A model generated the notes under the pieces. The model did not search any database, was not told where the DNA came from, and saw only the letters and a program-made list of their open reading frames with translations. From the NCBI GenBank assembly GCA_900473685.1, contig UCNE01000006.1, forward strand, positions 1 through 64,000: a DNA stretch of 64,000 nucleotides, read 5' to 3'. Positions 26,288-34,479 of this stretch are shown here, one piece after another. Within the stretch, counting starts at the first letter, position 1. Each line of letters starts with the position of its first letter. The DNA comes from Hyphomicrobiales bacterium (GTDB taxonomy: Bacteria; Pseudomonadota; Alphaproteobacteria; Rhizobiales; Rhizobiaceae). A program made the position numbers and the translations under genes.

Positions 26288-27298
26288 ATGACACAGGATA
26301 AATCGGCACAGGGCGTTGGCCGCCGTGACCTTTTGAAACTCTCGGCAGTCGCTGGTGCGGCAATTGCCGGAGCCAGCCTCATCGGCAGCCGGACAGCGGC
26401 GGCGGAAGGTGAACTCTCGCTGAAGGGCAAGCGCATCGCCATCAGCGCCACCGGCACCGATCACTTCTTCGACCTTCAGGCCTACAATGCCCAGATCGAG
26501 GAAGTGAAGCGCCTCGGCGGTGAACCGATCGCTGTGGATGCAGGGCGCAACGACGGCAAGCTGGTATCGCAGTTGCAAACGCTGATTGCCCAGAAACCGG
26601 ATGCCATCGTCCAGATCCTTGGAACGCTCAGCGTCATCGATCCCTGGCTGAAAAAGGCGCGCGACGCGGGAATTCCGGTCCTGACCGTCGATGTCGGTTC
26701 GACCAATTCGATCAACAACACCACCTCCGACAATTGGGGTATCGGCAAGGACCTAGCGCTGCAGCTGGTTTCCGATATCGGCGGCGAAGGCAATATCGTC
26801 GTCTTCAACGGTTTTTACGGCGTCACGCCCTGCGCCATCCGCTACGACCAGCTGGTCAATGTCGTCAAATATTTCCCCAAGGTCAAAATCCTTGAGCCGG
26901 AATTGCGCGACGTCATCCCGAACACGGTTCAGGACGCGTTCACGCAGATCACGGCACTGCTCAACAAATACCCGGAGAAGGGCTCGATCAAGGCGATCTG
27001 GTCGGCCTGGGATATCCCGCAGCTCGGCGCCACCCAGGCGGTGGCCGCCGCCGGCCGTACCGAAATTCTGACCTACGGTGTGGATGGCAGCCCGGAAGTG
27101 CTGCAGCTTGTCGCCGATCCGAACTCACCAGCCGGTGCCGATGTCGCGCAGCAGCCGGCCGAAATCGGCCGCACGGCAATCCAGAATGTCGCCAGGCTGC
27201 TCGCCGGCCAGACACTGCCGCGCGAAACGTATGTCCCGGCGCTGATCGCCAACAAGGCAAACGTCAACGAAGTCAGCAAAAAGCTCGGTATCGGCTGA
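26288..27298 (+). CDS. Tat-exported periplasmic binding protein (importer 2)
   Basis: 336-residue solute-binding protein of the ribose-type class. The N-terminus has a twin-arginine signal, GRRDLLKLSAVAG, so it should cross the membrane folded by the Tat system, unlike the Sec-type partner of importer 1. The mature fold begins KGKRIAISATGTDHFFDLQ, with IAQKPDAIVQILG and AGIPVLTVDVGS. The start is ATG 26288, with GAGG about 12 bases upstream. It heads a tightly packed operon (ATPase, two permeases, DmoA-like monooxygenase). The ligand is unknown. The operon partner suggests an organosulfur compound. Confidence 0.9.
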   Translation: MTQDKSAQGVGRRDLLKLSAVAGAAIAGASLIGSRTAAAEGELSLKGKRIAISATGTDHFFDLQAYNAQIEEVKRLGGEPIAVDAGRNDGKLVSQLQTLIAQKPDAIVQILGTLSVIDPWLKKARDAGIPVLTVDVGSTNSINNTTSDNWGIGKDLALQLVSDIGGEGNIVVFNGFYGVTPCAIRYDQLVNVVKYFPKVKILEPELRDVIPNTVQDAFTQITALLNKYPEKGSIKAIWSAWDIPQLGATQAVAAAGRTEILTYGVDGSPEVLQLVADPNSPAGADVAQQPAEIGRTAIQNVARLLAGQTLPRETYVPALIANKANVNEVSKKLGIG

Positions 27299-27378
27299 CA
27301 TCAGCATGTCTTCAGGGCGATCCGGACCGACACCGAATCGCCCATTCCATAAGGGTCGATCAGCAGGACGGTCACGCC

Positions 27379-28917
27379 ATGAGCGCAACTTCACCAGACG
27401 AAACCGGCGATGCCATTCACCTCGACGGGATCGTCAAGCGCTTTGATGGCGCATTGGCGCTGAACCGCGCCTCGTTGCGCGTCCGGCGCGGTACCGTTCA
27501 CGGCCTCGTCGGCCAAAATGGCGCCGGCAAATCGACGCTGATCAAGCTGCTCGCCGGCCTGCATCAGCCGGACGAAGGCCGTATCGAGATCGATGGCCAG
27601 GCTTACGACAAACTGACACCGCACCGGGTCGAGGAACTCGGTATCCATTTCATCCATCAGGACCGCCTGCTCGTTCCGACCTTCACGGTCGGTGAAGCCC
27701 TGTTTCTCGGGCGCGAACCACGCATCGCCGGCACGCCCTTTCTCGACCGGCGGCTGATGCAGCGCCGTGCCAGCGAAATCCTCGACGATTATTTCGGCGT
27801 CAAGCTACCCAGCAGCGCCCTGATCAGCGAACTCTCCACTGCCGAAAAGCAGATCGTCCAGATCACCCGCGCGTTGCTCGACCAGCCGAAAGTCCTCGTT
27901 TTCGACGAGCCGACGGCGGCCCTTGTGCGCCGCGAGGCGGATATTCTCTTCCGCCTGATCCGCCGCCTGCGCGACGAGGGCGTGACGGTCATCTACATCT
28001 CGCATTATCTCAACGAGATCGAAGAACTCTGCGACACCGTCACGGTGCTGCGCAATGGCGAAGACGTCGCCACCTTGCCGTTTGGTGAAACGTCTGCTGC
28101 GGCCATCGCCCGGCTGATGGTGGCGCGCGACATCGCCGACCTCTACCCGAAACGTAGTGTCACACCCGGCAAGGACATCCTGACGCTCGACAGGTTATCG
28201 GCACACGGAAAATATCAGGATATCTCCCTGACACTGCGGCGCGGCGAAGTGCTCGGCCTGACCGGGCTTCTGGGTTCCGGTGCAAAAGAGCTGATCCGCA
28301 CACTGTTCGGCCTGGAAAGTGCCACATCCGGGCAGATCACTATCGACGGCAAACCGGCGCGCTCAGTCAATCCCGCCCAAGCCGTCGACCGGCACCTTGC
28401 GCTTGTCCCCGAAGACAGGCGCGGTAACGGCGTGGCGCTTGATCTCAGCGTCACGGAAAACATCACTCTCTCCTCGTTGAAGCGCTTCACCCGCCTCGGC
28501 TTCCTCGATTTCACCAGCGAACGGCGCGAAGCGGATGATCTCATCCGACGCCTTGAAATCAAGACATCGGGACGCAATGCCCTTGTGCGTACACTATCGG
28601 GCGGCAATCAGCAGAAGGTGGCGATCGCCAAATGGCTAAGCCGTCACTCCGAAATCTACCTGCTGGATGAACCGACTGTTGGCGTCGATATCGGCTCCAA
28701 GGTGGAGATTTACAACCTAATCGGCGACCTCGCCGCCCGCGGGGCCGGCATCATCGTGCTGTCATCGGATCTGCAGGAACTGATCGGCATCACCGATCGC
28801 ATCCTCGTGCTTTTTCGCGGCAGTATCATCAGGGAATTCGCCTCTTCGCAAACATCACTGGACGACGTGCTTGCTGCTTCCACCGGTTCCATAGAGGTTC
28901 TCCGCCATGTCGGTTGA
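27379..28917 (+). CDS. ABC ATPase, two-domain ribose type (importer 2)
   Basis: 512-residue duplicated ATPase. The first half has Walker A GQNGAGKSTLIKLLAGL (about residue 46), signature region LSTAEKQIVQITRALL and Walker B VLVFDEPTAALV. The second half has GLLGSGAKELIRTLFG, a degenerate Walker A lacking GKS, as is common in the C-terminal domain of RbsA-like proteins, then LSGGNQQKVAIAKWLS and YLLDEPTVGVD. The ATPase of importer 2, working with the Tat-exported binding protein and two permeases. The following permease gene starts 11 bases inside its 3' end, indicating translational coupling. Confidence 0.9.
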   Translation: MSATSPDETGDAIHLDGIVKRFDGALALNRASLRVRRGTVHGLVGQNGAGKSTLIKLLAGLHQPDEGRIEIDGQAYDKLTPHRVEELGIHFIHQDRLLVPTFTVGEALFLGREPRIAGTPFLDRRLMQRRASEILDDYFGVKLPSSALISELSTAEKQIVQITRALLDQPKVLVFDEPTAALVRREADILFRLIRRLRDEGVTVIYISHYLNEIEELCDTVTVLRNGEDVATLPFGETSAAAIARLMVARDIADLYPKRSVTPGKDILTLDRLSAHGKYQDISLTLRRGEVLGLTGLLGSGAKELIRTLFGLESATSGQITIDGKPARSVNPAQAVDRHLALVPEDRRGNGVALDLSVTENITLSSLKRFTRLGFLDFTSERREADDLIRRLEIKTSGRNALVRTLSGGNQQKVAIAKWLSRHSEIYLLDEPTVGVDIGSKVEIYNLIGDLAARGAGIIVLSSDLQELIGITDRILVLFRGSIIREFASSQTSLDDVLAASTGSIEVLRHVG

Positions 28918-29935
28918 TATCCAGCTTGCCCCCGTCATCCATTTTGAACCGGGCGTATCGACGCCCAAGCCGAGCCGGAGTGGAAATCTCGCCGCCGGCG
29001 CACTCCGTGCCGGATCGCTGGTAGCTTTCGTTGCCATCCTGCTCGTCTTTTCACTGACGGCACCTTACTTTCTCAGCGTCGGCAATATCGGCAACGTGCT
29101 TGGCCAGTCGGCGATATCAGGCGTTCTGGCCATCGGCCTCACCATCGTGCTGATCGCCGGCGGTTCCAACGTCGTCACCGGCGGCATCGACCTGTCGCTC
29201 GCCGCCAATATGGGCCTGAGCGCTGCCGTCTATGCGACAGCTGCCCAACTCGGCTATGGCGATGCAACGGCAGTCGCAGCCGCCCTCCTCACTGGACTCC
29301 TGATCGGTGCGGTCAATGCCATCGCCGTGGTCGGTGCAGGCATCGTGCCGCTGCTTGCAACGCTTGCCGTGATGAATATCGTCGCCGGCCTCGAACTGGT
29401 ATTGACGCAAAACACCGTCATTCCTGCCTCGACGCCGCTGCTGACGGCTCTGTCCTCATCCGGGCCTCTGAGCATTCCGGCGCTCGCCTATGTGCTGCTG
29501 GTCTTCACGCTGATTGCTGCAGCCATCGTGCAATACACCCCGGCCGGGTTGCGGCTCTACGCCGTCGGCGAGTTTCCCGATGCGGCCCGCGCCGCCGGCC
29601 TGCCGGTTCGCCGGCTGGTGGCCGGCGCCTTCATCGCCAGCGGCCTTTGCGGCGGGTTCGCCGGCATCCTGTCGGTCTCCAATCTCAGCGGCAGCACCAC
29701 CGGCTCCGGCGAAATGCTGCTGCCGGTGGTGGTCACCGCCCTGCTCGGCTCCGTCTTCTCGCGGCGGCTGGTGCCCACGGTCATCGGCACGCTCCTGTCC
29801 ACCTTGTTCGTCGGTTTCCTCGTCAACGGTTTCCAGCTTCTCAACATTTCAAGCGTGCTGGTGAGCGGCGTCCAGGGTTTGCTGATCCTGCTCGTCGTCT
29901 CCGCTACGACATTGCTGCGCAGGCAGGAGGCCTGA
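28907..29935 (+). CDS. ABC permease 1 of importer 2
   Basis: 342-residue RbsC-type inner-membrane permease. It has about ten hydrophobic helices, with VTGGIDLSLAANMGLSAAV as the conserved cytoplasmic-loop region and GLRLYAVGEFPDAARAAGLP as the coupling segment. The N-terminus (about 25 residues) is polar and cytoplasmic. It overlaps the ATPase gene by 11 bases and is followed two bases later by a second, different permease, so the channel is probably a heterodimer. Confidence 0.9.
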   Translation: MSVDIQLAPVIHFEPGVSTPKPSRSGNLAAGALRAGSLVAFVAILLVFSLTAPYFLSVGNIGNVLGQSAISGVLAIGLTIVLIAGGSNVVTGGIDLSLAANMGLSAAVYATAAQLGYGDATAVAAALLTGLLIGAVNAIAVVGAGIVPLLATLAVMNIVAGLELVLTQNTVIPASTPLLTALSSSGPLSIPALAYVLLVFTLIAAAIVQYTPAGLRLYAVGEFPDAARAAGLPVRRLVAGAFIASGLCGGFAGILSVSNLSGSTTGSGEMLLPVVVTALLGSVFSRRLVPTVIGTLLSTLFVGFLVNGFQLLNISSVLVSGVQGLLILLVVSATTLLRRQEA

Positions 29936-29937
29936 TC

Positions 29938-30927
29938 ATGACCCTGCAGACCTCCGCAATCGAACCGTCCGTCCCCCGCGCCATCATCGGCGTGGTCGTC
30001 GACAACGCCCTCGTGCTGGCGCTCGTCACGGTGTTTGCGATCTTCTCCTTCGCGACCCCGACGTTTCTCACCATCGCCAACCTGCAGAGCATTCTCGTCA
30101 ACAATTTTACGCTGCTCGCCATCGCCGCCATTGCCATGACCTTTGCCGTCTCGGTTGGCGGTATCGACCTGTCGGTTGGCACGGCCATCGATTTCGCCAG
30201 CTTCGCCTTTGTTTCCCTGGTCCTCGCAGGCCAGCCCGTCGTGGTCGCAGCCTTGGCAGGTCTTGGCGCTGGCGCAGCGGTCGGCGCCTTCAATGCGGTG
30301 CTGATTTCAGGCATCGGTATTTCGCCGTTTCTCGCCACGCTCGGCACGCTGTTCATCGGCCGCAGCATCCAGCAGCTTCTGACCAATGGCGGAAACCCGG
30401 TCTATCTGCCACCATCGGGCGTTCCCGAAGCTTTTCGCTTTCTCGGACGCGGCGCGATCGGCGGCATTCCGGTTCCGCTCATCATCGCCGCCATCATCAT
30501 CGTTGCCGCCACTGTCATCCTCACCCGCGCCCGCTTCGGCCGCGTCGCTCTCGCCATCGGTATCCAGCCAAGCGTCGTACGCTATTCCGGCATTGCGGCC
30601 CGAGCCCATGTGGCCGTGGCCTTCATTCTCGCCGGTCTGATCGCCGCGGTCGCCGGGCTGATCCTCTCGGCGACGGTCACCGTCTATATCCCCTCCTCCG
30701 GCAGCGCCTTCCTGCTCAATGCCATAGGCGCCACCTTCATCGGCACGACGCTCTCGAGGCTTGGACGCCCCAATATCCCCGGCACGGTACTCGGTGTGCT
30801 TTTGCTCGGCATCGTCGCCAACGGCCTGCTGCTCACCGGGCTGAATTTCTATTGGCAACAGGTCGGAACCGGCCTGCTGATCTTCGCCGTGCTGGCCCTG
30901 AGCTTCATCACCCGGCGCAAGGCCTGA
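29938..30927 (+). CDS. ABC permease 2 of importer 2
   Basis: 329-residue RbsC-type permease, a paralogue of the preceding gene. Conserved parts are AVSVGGIDLSVGTAIDFAS, GAFNAVLISGIGISPFLATLG and RFGRVALAIGIQPSVVRYSG. The start at 29938 is fixed by AGGAGG, which overlaps the end of permease 1. The frame stays open upstream to 29647, but that part is a shadow of permease 1. The DmoA-like monooxygenase follows 21 bases later on the same message. Confidence 0.9.
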   Translation: MTLQTSAIEPSVPRAIIGVVVDNALVLALVTVFAIFSFATPTFLTIANLQSILVNNFTLLAIAAIAMTFAVSVGGIDLSVGTAIDFASFAFVSLVLAGQPVVVAALAGLGAGAAVGAFNAVLISGIGISPFLATLGTLFIGRSIQQLLTNGGNPVYLPPSGVPEAFRFLGRGAIGGIPVPLIIAAIIIVAATVILTRARFGRVALAIGIQPSVVRYSGIAARAHVAVAFILAGLIAAVAGLILSATVTVYIPSSGSAFLLNAIGATFIGTTLSRLGRPNIPGTVLGVLLLGIVANGLLLTGLNFYWQQVGTGLLIFAVLALSFITRRKA

Positions 30928-30948
30928 CATCTACACAAGGAAACGAAC

Positions 30949-32346
30949 ATGAGCCGCGAAATCAGGCTGAACGCCTTCGACATGAACTGCGTCGGACACC
31001 AGTCGCCGGGCCTCTGGCGGCATCCGCGCGACCAGTCATGGAAATACAAGGACCTCGACTACTGGGTGCATCTGGCAAAGACGCTTGAGCGCGGCAAGTT
31101 CGATGGCCTGTTCCTCGCCGATGTTCTCGGCGTCTATGACGTGCTGAACGGCAATGTCGATGCGGCTTTGCGCCACTCGGCCCAGGTGCCGGTCAACGAC
31201 CCGCTGCAGCTTGTGCCGACGATGGCCTATGCCACCGAGCATCTTGGATTCGGCCTGACGGCATCCCTTTCCTTCGAACATCCCTACACGTTCGCCCGCC
31301 GCATCTCGACGCTCGATCACCTGACCAAGGGGCGCGTCGGCTGGAACATCGTCACGTCCTATCTGAACAGCGGCGCCCAGAACATCGGCCAGGCAAACCA
31401 GACCAACCATGACGACCGCTATGATCTGGCCGAAGAATATCTCGAGGTTTGCTACAAGCTCTGGGAAGGCAGCTGGGAGGAGGGCGCGGTGGTGCGCGAC
31501 CGCGACAGCGGCATCTTCACCCATCCGGAAAAGGTCCATCCGATCCATCATGCGGGCAAACATTTCACCGTGCCCGGGATTCACCTGAGCGAGCCATCGC
31601 CACAGCGAACGCCGGTGCTCTATCAGGCCGGCGCATCAAGCCGCGGCAAGGATTTCGCCGGCGCCCATGCAGAGTGCATTTTCGTCGCCGCGCCCTCCAA
31701 GCCGGTTTTGAAACGCTACGTCGCCAATGTCCGAGAGGCCGCCGAAAAAGCCGGCCGCGATCCCAGAAAGATCCTTGCCTTCAACCTGCAGACCGTCATC
31801 CTCGGCGAAACCGATGCCGAGGCGAAGAAGAAGTTCGACGATTACCGGAAATATGTCTCCTACGAGGGTGCACAGGCCCTGATCTCCGGCTGGACCGGCA
31901 TCGATTTCGGCCAATTCGCACCCGACGAACCACTGCGCCATCGCTACACCAATGCGGTTCAATCGGCTGTCGAGACATTCACCACGATCGACCCCGACAA
32001 GGTCTGGACCGTGCGGGAAATGGCCGATTGGGTCGGCATCGGCGGTTTCGGCCCGGTCTTTGTCGGCTCGCCCTCGACAGTTGCCGACCTGCTCCAGGAA
32101 TGGGTCGAGGACACCGATGTCGATGGCTTCAACCTCGCCTATGCGGTAACGCCGGAAAGCTTCGAGGACGCGGTCGACCTGCTGGTGCCGGAATTGCAGA
32201 AGCGCGGCGTCTACAAGAAGGATTATGCGACGGGCACCCTGCGGGAAAAGTTGTTCGGCCAAGGCCCACGCCTTGCCGCGCCGCATCCGGGCGCAGCCTA
32301 TCGCCACCAGGCGCAGGAATTGGCAAGGTTGGCAGCGCGCGGCTAA
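30949..32346 (+). CDS. FMN-dependent monooxygenase, DmoA/NtaA/SnaA family
   Basis: 465-residue flavin-dependent (luciferase-fold) monooxygenase of the NtaA/SnaA/DszA/DmoA family. The N-terminus IRLNAFDMNCVGHQSPGLW, then DHLTKGRVGWNIVTSYLNS, YLEVCYKLWEGSWE, SPQRTPVLYQAGASSRGKDF and DVDGFNLAYAVTP, closely follow the dimethylsulfide monooxygenase (DmoA) and DszA patterns as I recall them. Such enzymes use FMNH2 from a separate reductase to cleave C-S or C-N bonds. Last gene of the importer-2 operon, 21 bases after permease 2, so import and cleavage appear to be one function. The exact substrate cannot be read from the sequence. No FMN reductase is encoded nearby. Confidence 0.9.
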   Translation: MSREIRLNAFDMNCVGHQSPGLWRHPRDQSWKYKDLDYWVHLAKTLERGKFDGLFLADVLGVYDVLNGNVDAALRHSAQVPVNDPLQLVPTMAYATEHLGFGLTASLSFEHPYTFARRISTLDHLTKGRVGWNIVTSYLNSGAQNIGQANQTNHDDRYDLAEEYLEVCYKLWEGSWEEGAVVRDRDSGIFTHPEKVHPIHHAGKHFTVPGIHLSEPSPQRTPVLYQAGASSRGKDFAGAHAECIFVAAPSKPVLKRYVANVREAAEKAGRDPRKILAFNLQTVILGETDAEAKKKFDDYRKYVSYEGAQALISGWTGIDFGQFAPDEPLRHRYTNAVQSAVETFTTIDPDKVWTVREMADWVGIGGFGPVFVGSPSTVADLLQEWVEDTDVDGFNLAYAVTPESFEDAVDLLVPELQKRGVYKKDYATGTLREKLFGQGPRLAAPHPGAAYRHQAQELARLAARG

Positions 32347-32398
32347 AAGATCAAAACCACAAAGGAGAAACCACCGGCGTTCCTGCCGGTGGACAGGC

Positions 32399-33112
32399 CT
32401 ATTCCACTTTCGAGCAGGCGATACCGGGGGCGTCCTCGCCCTTCATCGTATCGATCAAGGTCGCCTCATCGCCCTTCGTCCACCAGACATACTGTCCGCC
32501 CGCATATTTAGCGCCCGATCCCGAGAGAACGTTGGAGGCAATCACGAACTCGCCGCCGATCGTCAATGTCACCAGCGAGACCGGACCGGCATTGATATAT
32601 TCGGCGGCGATCGGCTGGCCGGCACAGTCGTAACGTATCGACTGCCGGTCAACCGTCCGGGCGCCTGGAATATTGATCAGGACATCCGACGACACCGTAT
32701 GTGGTGCAAGCCGCAGGGCGGTTTTCGAATCGGCTTTTGCCAGCACCAGCTTGGTTTGCTCGATTTTCCAAGACAGGCCGGTTTTCAGGGCGGCGAAGAA
32801 TTTCGTCTCCTGATCCATCACCGCCGGCACGCACATCTTGCGCGTCGAGCCCGCGGGGCCGAACAGGATCTCGCCATTCTTCAGGTCGAAGGTACCGGTA
32901 TAGTTGTTGCAGCCCGCAAAGCCGGAATAGGTGCCGTCATCATTGATTTCCAGCGTGGTCTGCAGATAGTCGATGACGCCGCCACCGCCGATATCTTCCG
33001 CCAGCCATGTCCCCACCAGCTCGTTCGGCACCGATTCGGCAGCGATGGTCGAGACCGACGTGGCATCGATCAACACGCAGGAACAGGAAAGAAACAGCGC
33101 AAGTTTCAACAT
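32399..33112 (-). CDS. META domain - MliC (lysozyme inhibitor-like) fusion protein, exported
   Basis: 237-residue exported protein. A signal peptide (MLKLALFLSCSCVLID) is followed by a META/HslJ-type domain (about residues 28-125), seen in GTWLAEDIGGGGVIDY, GTYSGFAGCNNYTG and KMCVPAVMDQETKFFAAL. The C-terminal domain (about 150-225) resembles MliC/PliC, the lysozyme inhibitors: IRYDCAGQPIAAEY, then VLSGSGAKYAGGQYVWWTKG. By family it could protect the wall from host or competitor lysozyme, or act in envelope stress. The start at 33112 has GGAAAGG at correct spacing. The ATG at 33121 directly abuts it. The gene is followed by no visible terminator before the converging monooxygenase gene. Confidence 0.8.
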   Translation of the reverse strand: MLKLALFLSCSCVLIDATSVSTIAAESVPNELVGTWLAEDIGGGGVIDYLQTTLEINDDGTYSGFAGCNNYTGTFDLKNGEILFGPAGSTRKMCVPAVMDQETKFFAALKTGLSWKIEQTKLVLAKADSKTALRLAPHTVSSDVLINIPGARTVDRQSIRYDCAGQPIAAEYINAGPVSLVTLTIGGEFVIASNVLSGSGAKYAGGQYVWWTKGDEATLIDTMKGEDAPGIACSKVE

Positions 33113-33278
33113 TGGGAACATCCTTTCCGGCAAAAAGCCGACCCTGCTCAGGAGCAGCGGCCAGTGATTCGCAGCACCTGCGACCCTATCGCCCCCACCC
33201 GGAGCGAAGCTACCCTTGTTGGCGTCCACTTTCACCTGTAGAGCCTAACATGAAAAACAAAAACAACGGGACTTGGCC

Positions 33279-34472
33279 ATGACCTCCGGCGCGCAAGGCA
33301 AACGCCGCTTGACCATTCTGGGCTCGACGGGCTCGATCGGCACCAGCACACTCGACGTCATCCGCCAGCTCGGCGGACGTGATGCCTTCGACATCGCCGC
33401 GTTGACCGGCAACGGCAATGTCGCGCTGCTTGCCGAACAGGCAAAGGCGACCGGCGCCGAACTCGCCGTTACGGCCGATGAAGGCCAATACGAAAATCTC
33501 AAGGCGGCCCTTGTCGGCACCGGCATTGAAGCCGCCGCCGGACGTAGCGGACTGATCGAAGCGGCGCAGCGTGATGCGGGCTGGGTGATGGCCGCCATTG
33601 TCGGCACGGCAGGTCTTGCCCCGACGTTGGCTGCGGCACGGCGCGGCGCCGATATCGCGCTTGCCAACAAGGAGTGCCTGGTTTCGGCCGGGGATCTTTT
33701 CGTGCGCGCCGTTCATGCCGGTGGCGGCAAGCTGCTGCCCGTAGATAGCGAACACAACGCCATTTATCAGGTGCTCGAAGAGCATCAGCGCCATGCCGTC
33801 GAGCGCATCATCCTCACCGCCTCCGGCGGCCCTTTCCGTCGCTCGACACTTGCCGAGATGCGCGATGTGACCGCCGCCACGGCCCGCGCCCACCCCAACT
33901 GGTCGATGGGCCTGAAGATCTCGATCGACAGCGCCTCGATGTTCAACAAGGCGCTAGAGATGATCGAGGCCAAGCATCTATTCGGCATGCGGCCGGACCA
34001 GATCGAAGTCATCGTCCATCCACAATCGGTGATCCATTCGATGGTTGGCTATAGCGACGGCTCGGTGCTGGCGCAGCTTGGCTGCCCGGACATGCGCACC
34101 GCCATCGGTTACGCGCTATCGCATCCGGCGCGGCCGGCGCTCGACGTCGAGCGGCTGGATTTCGCAAAATTGTCGCGGCTGGATTTCGAAGCTCCGGATG
34201 AAGAGCGCTTCCCGGCGCTGCGCCTCGCCCGGCTGGCGATGGAGCGCGGCGGCATGCAGAGCGCAATCCTGAATGCCGCCAAGGAAGTGGCACTGGAGGC
34301 CTTCATCGGCGGACATATCGGTTTCCTGCAGATGGCAGAGATCACCGAGACCGTGATGGAGGCGATGACTGCCGCGCCGGCCGCGTCCAGCATGGACGAT
34401 GTCTTCGCCGTTGATGGCGAAGCACGGCGGCGTGCAAAGACGATCGTCGAGCGCGAAGCTGCTGCAGCCTGA
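33279..34472 (+). CDS. dxr: 1-deoxy-D-xylulose 5-phosphate reductoisomerase
   Basis: 397-residue NADPH-dependent enzyme making 2-C-methylerythritol 4-phosphate, the second step of the non-mevalonate isoprenoid pathway. NADPH site ILGSTGSIGTSTLDVI, metal and substrate residues in VDSEHNAIYQ, LTASGGPFR and NWSMGLKISIDSASMFNKA, and the C-terminal helical domain are intact, and length is standard. The start is ATG 33279 with GGGAC upstream. The in-frame TTG two codons earlier is less likely. Here dxr stands alone, outside the frr-uppS-cdsA-dxr-rseP arrangement of many bacteria, and converges with a hydrolase gene. Confidence 0.97.
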   Translation: MTSGAQGKRRLTILGSTGSIGTSTLDVIRQLGGRDAFDIAALTGNGNVALLAEQAKATGAELAVTADEGQYENLKAALVGTGIEAAAGRSGLIEAAQRDAGWVMAAIVGTAGLAPTLAAARRGADIALANKECLVSAGDLFVRAVHAGGGKLLPVDSEHNAIYQVLEEHQRHAVERIILTASGGPFRRSTLAEMRDVTAATARAHPNWSMGLKISIDSASMFNKALEMIEAKHLFGMRPDQIEVIVHPQSVIHSMVGYSDGSVLAQLGCPDMRTAIGYALSHPARPALDVERLDFAKLSRLDFEAPDEERFPALRLARLAMERGGMQSAILNAAKEVALEAFIGGHIGFLQMAEITETVMEAMTAAPAASSMDDVFAVDGEARRRAKTIVEREAAAA

Positions 34473-34479
34473 AAACAGG

